Assembly (NCBI GenBank): GCA_000226015.1
Contig: JH154547.1
Span: 95,484-148,480, forward strand
Length of the DNA: 52,997 bases
Reading direction: 5' to 3'
From: Mnemiopsis leidyi
Taxonomy: Eukaryota > Ctenophora > Tentaculata > Lobata > Bolinopsidae
The notes under the pieces were generated by a model. It saw only the letters and a program-made list of their open reading frames with translations, had not been told where the DNA came from and made no database searches. A program made the position numbers and the translations under genes. Shown here one piece after another: positions 1 through 9,272 of the stretch (position 1 is the stretch's first letter; the number at the start of each line of letters is the position of its first letter).

Positions 1-691
1 CCAAAATTCGAAAAATTATCCTCAGATGCCTTATAGAAGTGATTTTATGAGCAAAATTTGAGGTTATCCTCAAATTTCTCACCTAAAAAACCTTTGATCC
101 TCAATAACCTCACTTTGAAAGCTATGGTAATGGTTTTTCTGAATGATACATCCAATTAGACTATGTTAACCTCAAAAAAACAACAAAATTAAAAGGTTGG
201 ATAATTGCCTGGAAATGGGCTAAAAATGGATGTCACAAAACCTTCTTGATTAAGCTGCTATTGCTGAGGAATATTAATATTTTCGCTGTCACAGCGAATG
301 ATAAAAACCTTTAAGCATTAACAATTAAGCAATGTACCTACTTTCTTTACGGATTATCCCATATTCCGTGATGACTGTAGCACACACTTACAAATAATTG
401 TTTAACCTAGCATTTATTTACTAATAATTGTTTGTGGTAAAATCTACACTATTGAGAGACACGTTGAGTGTTCTGCGCAAGGCGCTATGCGCGGCACAGC
501 CTGTCCAGTGATGATGAATCTACCTCAACCTGCTGCCGCGTACGCGCATTGCGCGGCCTATCCAACGCAGAGAAATGATTTATATTTTATATTTTGATTG
601 TGTAAAATGCCAAGAAAATAAAATTGTATTTTACTAAAAAATTGTATTTTACTTAAAATTTGTATATTGAACTTTTTGATATTTTAAAGAT

Positions 692-761
692 TGTATGATA
701 TTTTGAGAAAGTAGGTGTGATGATGCTGGCATCATTATCTATTATTCATTATTTATTTATT
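692..761 (+). repeat. 70-bp dispersed repeat, copy 1
   Basis: Matches the reverse complement of 15781-15846 over about 70 bp with only a few differences. The core is a short palindrome (TGATGCTGGCATCA) followed by TATTTATT runs. Two copies in opposite orientation 15 kb apart suggest a small interspersed element; its full ends are not resolved. Confidence 0.7.
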
Positions 762-1267
762 ATGCATGACCTTACATAACAATTTTGAACCTTTATTCAA
801 CGCTAAGTTATTCCATATTGTGGGCATGAAGCATTTTCGATTGGAGGCTATCCTTCTGTTCAGCTTTGAGCTGCAAGAGTCTGGTAACATATAACCATGA
901 TCACAATGCTTGATAACATTGCAATGCAATTTTTTAAGCTTAGATCAAGGGATCTGTTTAGACTGTTAAGATACACTTTTTCTGAAAAAGCTAAGCTCTA
1001 GTCTGCCCAGATGTTGAAATATACCTCATACCTGCTCAAACAAAATCAGGAAAACAACAAATTCAGGAAAACAACAAATTTTATTCACAGCATTTTATAA
1101 ATCAAATCATAAATATATCTTATTCCCACACTTGAACAGTAAATTGATGAAGAGTGTGGGTTGACCCAGCGTTAATCATTAATGAAATTAGATTAACTAA
1201 GGGTTATGCAAGCAACGACCATTACCAAGACGCCCATGAACATCTGTTAGTGCTAAAAACTTTGCAA

Positions 1268-1774
1268 TAGTTGCCTGTGAACCCCCCTCCCCCATTGTAA
1301 TGGCCACTGACACCCAAAAATTTCCCTTTGGTAGTGTTCAAAATGGTCATTTTAAATGTTATGGTCTCACTTTGTACCAATATTTGTACCATTCAAATTT
1401 CTGACCATTTGACCATGTTATGATTCTGGCCATGGTCAACATTTTTCGACCTTTTGACCATGACACTGAAAAAAATGTGAGATGTTCAAAATTCGTTGTC
1501 ATCTTATCCCCTTAATTACATAATGTGCTGTTTGTCTTATCAGCTTACTTTATGACTGACAAACCCTACTCACTGCTCTGGGGGCCCCATCACCCTCAAA
1601 TGTTGCATTTAGACATCTGTCTGTTTTTTCATTTAAATTTCTAACCTGACACAAAGTATGGCTAAATCCTAAAATTTTGAATTTTTTGTCACTGGCCAAA
1701 CCCCCTCTTCCCTCATTATCATCTGGAAACCCCCTCCCCCTTCAGTTATGCCATTATATATGAACAACCCCATC
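1268..1774. mobile_element. Degenerate TIR/MITE-like element (CCCCCTCCCCC family)
   Basis: The right part (about 1690-1774) resembles the reverse complement of the left end of the element at 33322: GGCCAAACCCCCT, a short AT-rich spacer, GGAAACCCCCTCCCCC, then a terminus ending TATGAACAACCCC against TATGTGAACGACCCC. The left part begins near GTGAACCCCCCTCCCCC at 1268. I read it as an old non-autonomous copy. No coding sequence is seen, and the left boundary is approximate. Confidence 0.5.
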
Positions 1775-2134
1775 GAAAATATGTACACAAATCTGACACT
1801 AAATATGCAATTTTACAAGTACTTCAGTTTTTTATATCTAACAGTTTATGTCTAACACTTGGAAAAGATTTTGCTCTATCTTCAGGCTGCCCCCAACAAA
1901 TGCCAGTAGAGGTTCAATGGGGCCTCCTTGCTTCACTGTGCTAGCTGCTACCTAAATTAGATATTTTTGTAGATTCAGCAACTGACTAACTTTGTCAATA
2001 AATTCATTATAGAAATTCATTATAAAAATATCTATTAAGTGAATGTCAGCAAATGCCTAAGACACTATTTTGCAAATGTTACACAAATGTTTCAATAACT
2101 TTAAATTTTTCAGATCTATGTATGAAAGTGGTAA

Positions 2135-4027
2135 ATGCTAACAAGACTTAGAGTCAGCTCAAATATTAATCATTTCACAAAGAAACTCACTTGGACTAGA
2201 ATTCAACGAATGTCAAATAGCATGGCCAACAATGAACCGAATATATCAATAAAACCAAAACCCAAAAGAAGATCTTTAAGAAGGCTGCTTTCTTTGCTGA
2301 TTCCAGAGAAGTTGAGTTGTTTTACAGCAGTGAGCTTATTGGGTGTCAGTACCGCTGTGACTTTGTCTGTTCCTTTGTGTGTTCAGCATACTGTTGATGC
2401 AATTTTCCATACAAGTTCTGCAGAAAGTACCAGTTTACTTTATGACCTCAACTTCAAACAAGTATGCCTGGGTTTTGCTGGACTATTTGCTATTGGGGCT
2501 TTAGCAAATACAGGTAGAATTTGGTTCCTACAAACTGCAAGTTGTAGAGTAGTTCGAGATTTGCGACTCAATGTGTTGTCATCGCTGATGAGAAATGACA
2601 TGGCATATTTTGATAGCACAACTTCTGGTGAGCTAGTCAATCGCCTTTCAGCTGATTGCCAGCTGGTTGGTGATGTTCTGACTCAGAATGTAAGTGACAT
2701 CCTGAGATCATTTGGACAATCTGTTATTTCTATTTGTTTGATGGTATATGTTGCTCCTGATCTAGCACTTAGAGCTGCTGCAATTGTGCCATCCATCATG
2801 GTTGTTGCTTATTTTGCTGGCAAAAGTGTTAGACGTATAGCTCAAGAGCTGCAGAATGACCTAGCTCAGGCAACTGCCAGAGCAGAGGAAGGTTTTTCAG
2901 GAATAAAAGTTGTCAAAGCATTCGGTGCTGAAGACAAGGAGATACACCTTTATGGTAATCAACTCAACAAAATTCTCTCACTTGGATACAAGAATGCAGC
3001 AGTAAATTCGTTGTACTGGTCATTTCTTGGTGGATCTGGTAATTTGGCCTTGCTTGTTGTTCTCTACAGTGGTTACACACTGAGTCTTTCTGGATCTATA
3101 ACTCCAGGGACACTAACAGGATTTCTTCTTTATACAGTATACAGTGGTATTGGTGTTGCAGGATTGGGCAAGGCTTATGGTGCATTAATGACTGGAGCTG
3201 GAGCTGGGGAAAGACTTTTCCAGATTTTAGATTCAGCACCACCAGAAGATTCTCGACAAGAAATACCAGAGGAGTCGTTTAAGAAAGATATAGAGTTGAT
3301 GGATGTACATTTCAGGTACCCCTATCGCCAAGATGAGTCCATACTGAATGGCTTATCAGAAATTTTTAAAAAGGGAGAAGTAACGGCCCTAGTTGGTTCA
3401 AGTGGCTGTGGAAAATCCACAATTACCTGGTTGTTAACTGGCCTCTATAATTGTGGAAATGGTGCCATAACTATTGGTGGTTTTGATATAAGAGACATTC
3501 CTAGAAAACAGCTGGCCCGCCATGTTTCAATTGTGCCCCAAGAACCACCTTTGTTCACTTCTTCAATTCATTATAATATTGCTTACGGTTGTCAAGATGA
3601 TGTCACCGAGGATCAGGTAATAAAAGCAGCTGAGTTAGCAGAAGTTTTGCCCTTTGCTTCTGAGTTTGAACATGGCATTCATTCAGAGGTAGGAAATAAA
3701 GGATCATCATTATCTGGAGGTCAAAAACAAAGAATTGCTATTGCTAGAGCTCTTGTTCGCAGCCCAAGTATTCTTATTTTGGATGAGGCTACTAGTGCCC
3801 TTGACTCTGCTACAGAAGCCAAAGTTTTAAAAAATATCGAAGAAAACATTGACTGCACCACAATTGTCATTGCTCATAGGCTCTCTACAGTGATGAAGGC
3901 AGACAAGATTGTGGTGATGGATAAGGGTATTGTTAAAGAAGTTGGAAATTATGAATCTTTAGTAAAAGCTGGAGGAATATTCAGTGAGCTTGTCAAGCTT
4001 CAGGAGAAATCAGTAAACCACATGTAA
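2135..4027 (+). CDS. ABCB10: ABCB10-like mitochondrial ABC half-transporter
   Basis: A single-exon ORF of 630 residues. The first 30 residues are rich in Arg/Lys/Ser/Thr with no acidic residue, as in a mitochondrial presequence. Residues about 55-345 form a six-helix ABC transmembrane domain. The nucleotide-binding domain follows: Walker A GSSGCGKST (about 421-429), Q-loop VPQEPPLF, signature LSGGQKQR (about 526), Walker B ILILDEATSALD (about 546) and H-loop IAHRLS (about 578). One TMD plus one NBD means it must dimerise. ABCB10 of the inner mitochondrial membrane is the best family fit; it is linked to haem synthesis and biliverdin export, whereas ABCB8 and TAP-type relatives are less likely. 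The start is the first ATG after an in-frame TAA at 2132. A 7-codon uORF (2118-2141) overlaps this start. All catalytic motifs are intact. The lack of introns contrasts with the neighbours. Confidence 0.88.
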   Translation: MLTRLRVSSNINHFTKKLTWTRIQRMSNSMANNEPNISIKPKPKRRSLRRLLSLLIPEKLSCFTAVSLLGVSTAVTLSVPLCVQHTVDAIFHTSSAESTSLLYDLNFKQVCLGFAGLFAIGALANTGRIWFLQTASCRVVRDLRLNVLSSLMRNDMAYFDSTTSGELVNRLSADCQLVGDVLTQNVSDILRSFGQSVISICLMVYVAPDLALRAAAIVPSIMVVAYFAGKSVRRIAQELQNDLAQATARAEEGFSGIKVVKAFGAEDKEIHLYGNQLNKILSLGYKNAAVNSLYWSFLGGSGNLALLVVLYSGYTLSLSGSITPGTLTGFLLYTVYSGIGVAGLGKAYGALMTGAGAGERLFQILDSAPPEDSRQEIPEESFKKDIELMDVHFRYPYRQDESILNGLSEIFKKGEVTALVGSSGCGKSTITWLLTGLYNCGNGAITIGGFDIRDIPRKQLARHVSIVPQEPPLFTSSIHYNIAYGCQDDVTEDQVIKAAELAEVLPFASEFEHGIHSEVGNKGSSLSGGQKQRIAIARALVRSPSILILDEATSALDSATEAKVLKNIEENIDCTTIVIAHRLSTVMKADKIVVMDKGIVKEVGNYESLVKAGGIFSELVKLQEKSVNHM

Positions 4028-4652
4028 CTTTCAGAGCCAATTTTACTTGATTTTGATTTCTTCCTTTAAACTTGATAAAGTTAGATGATAGATATGTTTA
4101 AGATTTAGCCTCTTTGCATTTTGAGGATACTGTTGTATAATTCATAAGTCTATAATTGAGTTAACTTTGGTTTTGTTTCAAGACCTTTTCTCATGACGTA
4201 AAACAAGTTTATATATCAATTACCACTGTATCTAACTTATTCAAAATTTAATGAATTGACATATTTAAAATTTAAAAACAACATGATGGGGTATTAATGC
4301 AATTTGCAAATCTTTGTCCCTCATTTTCTAGTGATACTACCATTCTATTTGAATACATTGATAAGATTTATACTGCTTTTTAAGTTGATAGTCTTTGTTG
4401 TGTTCGAAGACTTGTTATTTACTGTTGGAGCTTATAGTTTTATTGTTATTGAAAGTATATTTTTGTTGTTAATGATAATCATGTCATTGTCTGATTCTTT
4501 AAAATTTGCCATACTCTCACAGCAGCGTCTAGTTACTATAAAGCTTTACTTATACATTATATATGCAAAGATAATGGCAACTGGTTCTTGCATAAGACTT
4601 TGATTATGTCGGTTAATTTCGTGTGCATTTTACTTAGCTCATCATTTTCAGG
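4028..4652. other. Intergenic / 3' UTR and PUM3 leader
   Basis: AT-rich. No convincing coding sequence; a hydrophobic open frame at 4304-4603 has no ATG start and no recognisable domain. A pyrimidine-rich acceptor (CATTTTCAG) directly precedes the PUM3 ATG at 4653, so that gene probably has an upstream untranslated exon in or before this interval. Confidence 0.6.
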
Positions 4653-6496
4653 ATGGTTAAAAAGACTTTAGCTGGAAAATCTGGTAAATATGGCAAAAAG
4701 GGTCCAACAGATAAGCAGAATAAACCGAAATCAGGAAAAATCATAAAAAAAGCCAAGTCGGCCAAAAGAGTTATTCCTCAAAGTGGCAAGAAATCTCTTG
4801 TTTCAAAGGAAGTGTTGGAAGCATTAAAAGAGAACAGGCTGGAAAAGCAAACTAAACGTCAAGAAAAGCTTGATGATAAAAAAAGAACCCTACGAAAGGT
4901 AAGAAAAGAAAGATGCCTGAATCCAAGGAACCTAAAGAACCATTGAAGAAAAAAGCTCTCAAAAAGGTTAGAAAGGCCAATGAAGATAATGAATATGAAA
5001 ATCTTACAAAAATCAAGGCTTTGTGGGAAAAGGGAAGAGTAAATGACATAGAAGTTTCAAAACGTGAAGAAATTGTGGGACAGCTCAAGGAGCTTATGGA
5101 AGGAAAGGTTGCTTCTCTGATGTTCAAACATGATCTTGCTAGAGTTGTCCAGCTTCTTCTTCGACTGGGCAAAGCAGAGGACAGTAACTTTATTGTTAAG
5201 GAACTGCTTCCTCATGTTAGTGAGCTGTCAAAGGCAAAATATGGCAAATTTACTGTAAACTGCATGCTAAAAAATAGTTCAAAGGAGCAGAGAAAGCTCA
5301 TTTTTAAGTCATTGTCGGGTCAATTTAAGAAGCTTACACTTCACACAGAGGCAGTAACTGTTGTTGATACCATTTACAATGATTATGCAACAAGCAAAGA
5401 GAGAACGGAAATGATTACAGAGTTTTATGGAAAAGAGCTTTACCTTTATAAGGATCTTTTGTCTGAACACTTCTCAAAAGTTATTGAACTTTACCCTGGC
5501 AAGAAGGACAAGGTTTTGGAGGAACTTTTGAGTCATACACAGGTTTTTATTGAAAAGGGACTCACAGGACATATCATTGTTCAACACATCATGCTACAGT
5601 ATTTTCTTCATGGTGCTGAGGATACAATTCAAGAATTGGTGACTGAAAAGCTTATTGAGCAAATTGTTAACTTTGTCCATACCAAAGAGGGCTCCAAGAT
5701 TGCTATGAGATGTCTTTGGTACAGCAAGGCCAAGGAACGAAAGTTGATCATCAGAACATTCAAGGGTCATATAAAAGATATGTCTATCAATGAAAATGGT
5801 TATCTAGTCCTTTGTGCTTTGTTTGATTGTGTGGACGATACTGTCTTAGTCAAGAAAGCAGTCCTTTCAGAAATCATGGAAAATTTAGACACCATTTCCA
5901 TGTCCCAGTATGGCAGATTGTTATTGAACTACATTTTGGCTCCCAGATCCACCAAACTGTTCCCTCCCAGTATTGTTGACTGTCTCAAAGTTGGAGATAC
6001 CAACAAGGTTTCTAAGAAAGATCCCCAGACTAGGAGACAAGAGCTGTTATCCTATGCATGTCCTGGGATCATTGACAACTTCAAAGACAACGTTGAGAGT
6101 ATGTTGTTGGACAATACGAGGACATTGTTGCTGACAACTGCAGTGAACCATGCAAGTTGTGACTTATCCAGTCTCTTTAATGCTATTGTTGATCTTTTGG
6201 TAAATGATTCATCTTTAGTAGATTCTACTACAATGCACATACTAATGAGAGCTATTCAACAAAACAAAGACCATCAGACTGTCTTTAATGAGATGGTTTT
6301 AAGTAAAATTCCTGCTGACACGATTGTCAATTGGGTTAAAACCAACAGAGGAGCCTTCTCTGTGTTAAGATTGGTCGAGAATGGTAGCAGTGATAAAGTG
6401 AAAGCATTCGTCAGCGAGCTGAAGAAAAGCGATGTCAATAGTTTTGATCAGTCTACTGGAAGAGATAAGCTTATAGAATTTTTGAATAAAATATGA
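4653..6496 (+). CDS. PUM3: PUM3 / Puf-A pumilio-like nucleolar protein (frame interrupted)
   Basis: Two overlapping frames form one gene. The first (4653-4946) gives a very Lys-rich basic N-terminus. The second (open from 4880, first ATG 4913, stop 6496) gives the Puf-A body: degenerate PUF helical repeats with family landmarks such as ELSKAKYGKFTV, the MRCLWYSKAKERK segment, YGRLLLNYILAPR and the KKDPQTRRQELL region, then the C-terminal CPL-type part. The switch falls in an A7 run (about 4878-4884). One extra A would fuse the frames into about 614 residues, close to the family length (about 650). Family knowledge: nucleolar, acts in 5.8S/large-subunit rRNA maturation. Alternatives are translation starting at 4913, or splicing at the GTAAG after 4898 (29- or 68-nt introns fit the phase but lack a pyrimidine tract). 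A polyA signal AATAAA lies at 6677. Confidence 0.85.
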
Positions 6497-6676
6497 TTTA
6501 TTGACAGCAACTATTTGAAGTCGAAATCAAATTATAATTTTTGCTGTGTTTGAGTCAAACATCCCTGTGTTAATTTTTAAATTTTTGAATAAGCATATTA
6601 TTGCTCGTCTCCATTTTAATTTATTGCCCATAAACCCCAGTCTCAGCTTTTAACCTGGCATTTTACTTTTGCTACG

Positions 6677-6682
6677 AATAAA
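6677..6682 (+). terminator. Polyadenylation signal AATAAA (PUM3)
   Basis: Canonical AATAAA about 180 bases downstream of the PUM3-like stop codon, in AT-rich DNA before the next gene's start. Assigned by position only. Confidence 0.5.
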
Positions 6683-6996
6683 AATATTGGTGATGATATT
6701 AAATCACTTTTCATATTTCAAATATTTTTTGTTTCGATTGTGCAGATCTTCTTTAGACTGTTTGATATAAATGCTTGGATGAAATTAAAATTTTCAAAAG
6801 TAAAAAACGAAATTTCAAGTTCATTTAATTGCAGCTCTTATCTTCTTTACTTAAAAACCAACATGATAACTAGAGAACACTCACATCGAAATCCCACAAG
6901 TAGCTCTACCAAGACTTCATCATGACATAGCATCCCCGTGCCTTGTCCCAGTTCTAAGTGAGATCACACCCTCCCTTCTCCCTCCCAAACACGAAG

Positions 6997-8736
6997 ATGG
7001 GGGACAGTGTAGGAGATCTCCTAGTCCTGGTGATAGACCTGCACCCCGTATGGTGGGCTGATCACTCTCTGACCGGGGTTGTTCAGAGCTCCCTGGTCCT
7101 CTCTAATGCTCATCTTCTTCAAAATCCTCTAAATAAGGTGCTGTTCTGTTCTTCAGTGCCTCGTTTGTGGGCTTGCATTTAATTCGTGTCATTGATTAAA
7201 CAGTATAACTGGGATTGCCCTTGATTGCCTTTTAAAACAAGTCAAATATTTCAATATTTTCTTGTTTTAACAAGAAAATATTGAAATATTTGAAAACGAT
7301 TTAACAAGAATTGAAACTCAGGTCTTCACTCTCAACTCTACTCGTCCCACAGTTGTGTGTGTACGGTTACATGAACACGGGTGTTTACAAGCTGTACCCC
7401 ACTGAAGAGGACTTAGTTGCAGGGGAAAGTACAGCCGGAAAGTACGAGGGTTTTGATGTAGTCAACACGACAATACTCATGAGGCTGAAAGATATCATGT
7501 TGGAATGTCGAGATCCTGAAGAACACAAACAACTTGATGGTGCGATATAAATTTTCGGGATTTTACAGTTTTGAACTTCGGAAAGTACATAAAAGATTGA
7601 TCAAAATGACAGATACCGTTATAATATTCAAATTCTCATCAGGATCATTGCTTAGTGGAGCTCTGATACAAGCGCTTTGTCACTGTAACGTTATGTCTAA
7701 GAATTTAGCCATCGGGAATATCCTCAATTCCAGAATTCTCGTCCTAAAAGGTTTGCTATTTCAACAAGATTTCTATTTTATAATAAACAGTGAGTTGGTA
7801 TGTTGCTCTGCTACGACTTTAAACTCTAGAAAAGCTGGAAAACTTTTGTTATACCACAGAGTACAGAGAACTATTACAGCCGGAAATTGATTTGTTGACC
7901 CACTTCAGTCTTTTTGTGAACTCTCATGTGAAAACTTGTCGAAGCTGTTCAGAAAGTCATGTCTTCTCTATTATTTACTTAATCGGTCTCCTACTGAAAT
8001 AACTGTTAACTTTATCTTGCAGGATCTCCAGACAGCCGCTCACAGTACATGGCAATAATGAACTCGATATTTGCTGCTCAGAAGAACAAAGTTGCGATCG
8101 ACTCGTGCGTCCTAGGTGAAGACTCGACCTTTCTCCAGCAAGCCAGCGAGATAACAGGGGGAACGTACATGCGCGTCCAGGATCACGGAAAGTTAGCCCA
8201 GTATATGTTGGGAGTGTTTCTGATGGGGGTGGAGTTTAGGAAGAGCTTCAACACTCCCCCTGCATCAAAGGTTGTTAACAGTTTAATCCGAAATTTGTAG
8301 ACTTAAATTTAGCAAGTAATATACTCACAGCTACACTCTGAATACTAATTTATTTTATCTGATATTCTGATTATTAATTGTTGCCATTACTCATTACGCA
8401 AATGGAATTTCCTTTATCTTAACTCTGCTGCTGTTTTGTAAATATCTATCTAATACTGAGCGTGTATGCTAACACCCGTGTCGTGCAACTCTACTCTATA
8501 ACCATACTAATACTGAATACATCTTAATAAACCTGTTTCAGGTTGACTTCAGAGCTGCGTGTCAGTGCCACAGCAAGATGACAGACCTCGGTTTTGTCTG
8601 CTCTGTCTGTATGTCTGTGTACTGCGGGTTCCGACCTATCTGCATGACATGTAACGCGCACTTTAAACTACCCACCGCACTGTTGAAGGGGAAGAAAGTG
8701 ACGGGTAAACGGAAACTTGAAAACGGAAAATCATGA
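6997..8736 (+). CDS. GTF2H3: TFIIH subunit p34 (Tfb4/GTF2H3)
   Basis: Five exons: 6997-7137, 7353-7539, 7643-7750, 8023-8270, 8542-8736. All GT-AG with phase continuity (0,1,1,0), giving 292 residues against about 308 in human. It starts MGDSVGDLLVLVIDL..., a vWA-like fold with the Asp-containing first strand, and includes the conserved IFAAQKNKVAIDSCVL and QQASEITGGTY segments. It ends in a Cys-rich zinc-binding C-terminus (CQC, CSVC, CMTC). Family role: with p44 it forms the scaffold of the TFIIH core in RNA polymerase II initiation and nucleotide excision repair. Intron 1 (7138-7352) contains a perfect 24-bp inverted repeat. An AATAAA signal lies at 9156. No truncation or missing key residue is seen. 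Confidence 0.93.
7243..7292. repeat. Perfect 24-bp inverted repeat in GTF2H3 intron 1
   Basis: Left arm 7243-7266, two-base TT centre 7267-7268, right arm 7269-7292. The arms are perfectly complementary, AT-rich (CAAATATTTC...CTTGTT) and would extrude as a cruciform or fold as a tight RNA hairpin in the 215-nt intron. Confidence 0.85.
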
Positions 8737-9272
8737 GATTGTGTATTTGGGTTGTTAGCTTTACTGGGTTATTAAACTGCACGAAGTACAGTAACGACGT
8801 TTGCTGCATTTGCTCAGAATATTTATTTCTATTTTGTAGAGTTGGAGAAGGTTTTATTGTAAGTGGTCTTTTTTTAAGTTGAAGGTTTGGGCAAAGATGT
8901 TTTGTATTTGAAGGAAGCTCTATTGCATACAGAATAAGCACAAAGATTGCACAACACTCAAGTGAGGCGCAAGCGTTATTTTTAGAGTCAGCAAGTTATA
9001 TCATATATAAGTCCTGAGCAATTTTATCTTTTATAACCGTATTTGAAATTGTTATTTTTAAATTATTTATTTAAAGTTTTTATATTTTTAGTTTACGTAC
9101 TCCCATGACTCATATGATACTTTAAAACCTAGCTCGGACAATTTGTCCTCTACAAAATAAAGTAACTAATTCATAGCGATTTTTCAGAAATTTGACTTTA
9201 AGAAAACTTTGATTTTATACCATTGAAAAGAGGAGCATTTAAACTGTTTCGTCCGACTAGACAGATAGGTGT
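8737..9272. other. GTF2H3 3' UTR and intergenic DNA
   Basis: AT-rich, with no coding signal on either strand. Contains the polyA signal AATAAA at 9156-9161, followed about 110 bases later by the start codon of the oligopeptidase gene, so the promoter of the latter must be compact or overlap the GTF2H3 3' end. Confidence 0.6.
9156..9161 (+). terminator. Polyadenylation signal AATAAA (GTF2H3)
   Basis: Canonical hexamer 420 bases after the GTF2H3 stop codon and before the next gene's ATG at 9273. Assigned by position. Confidence 0.5.

Larger units (their letters stand above)
1..2117. other. Upstream non-coding region
   Basis: No supportable gene. AT-rich DNA with a short GC-rich patch (about 470-570, many GCGC steps), one copy of a 70-bp dispersed repeat (692-761) and a C-run-rich degenerate repeat (about 1268-1774), both listed separately. 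An acceptor-like pyrimidine tract ending TTTTTCAG just before 2114 suggests that the ABCB10-like gene has an untranslated 5' exon somewhere in this stretch. I could not place its donor. Confidence 0.6.

Noticed and set aside
4304-4603. Hydrophobic 99-codon open frame between ABCB10 and PUM3 genes
   Set aside because: Begins with a non-ATG codon, no domain, composition typical of T-rich DNA; more likely 3' UTR/spacer.
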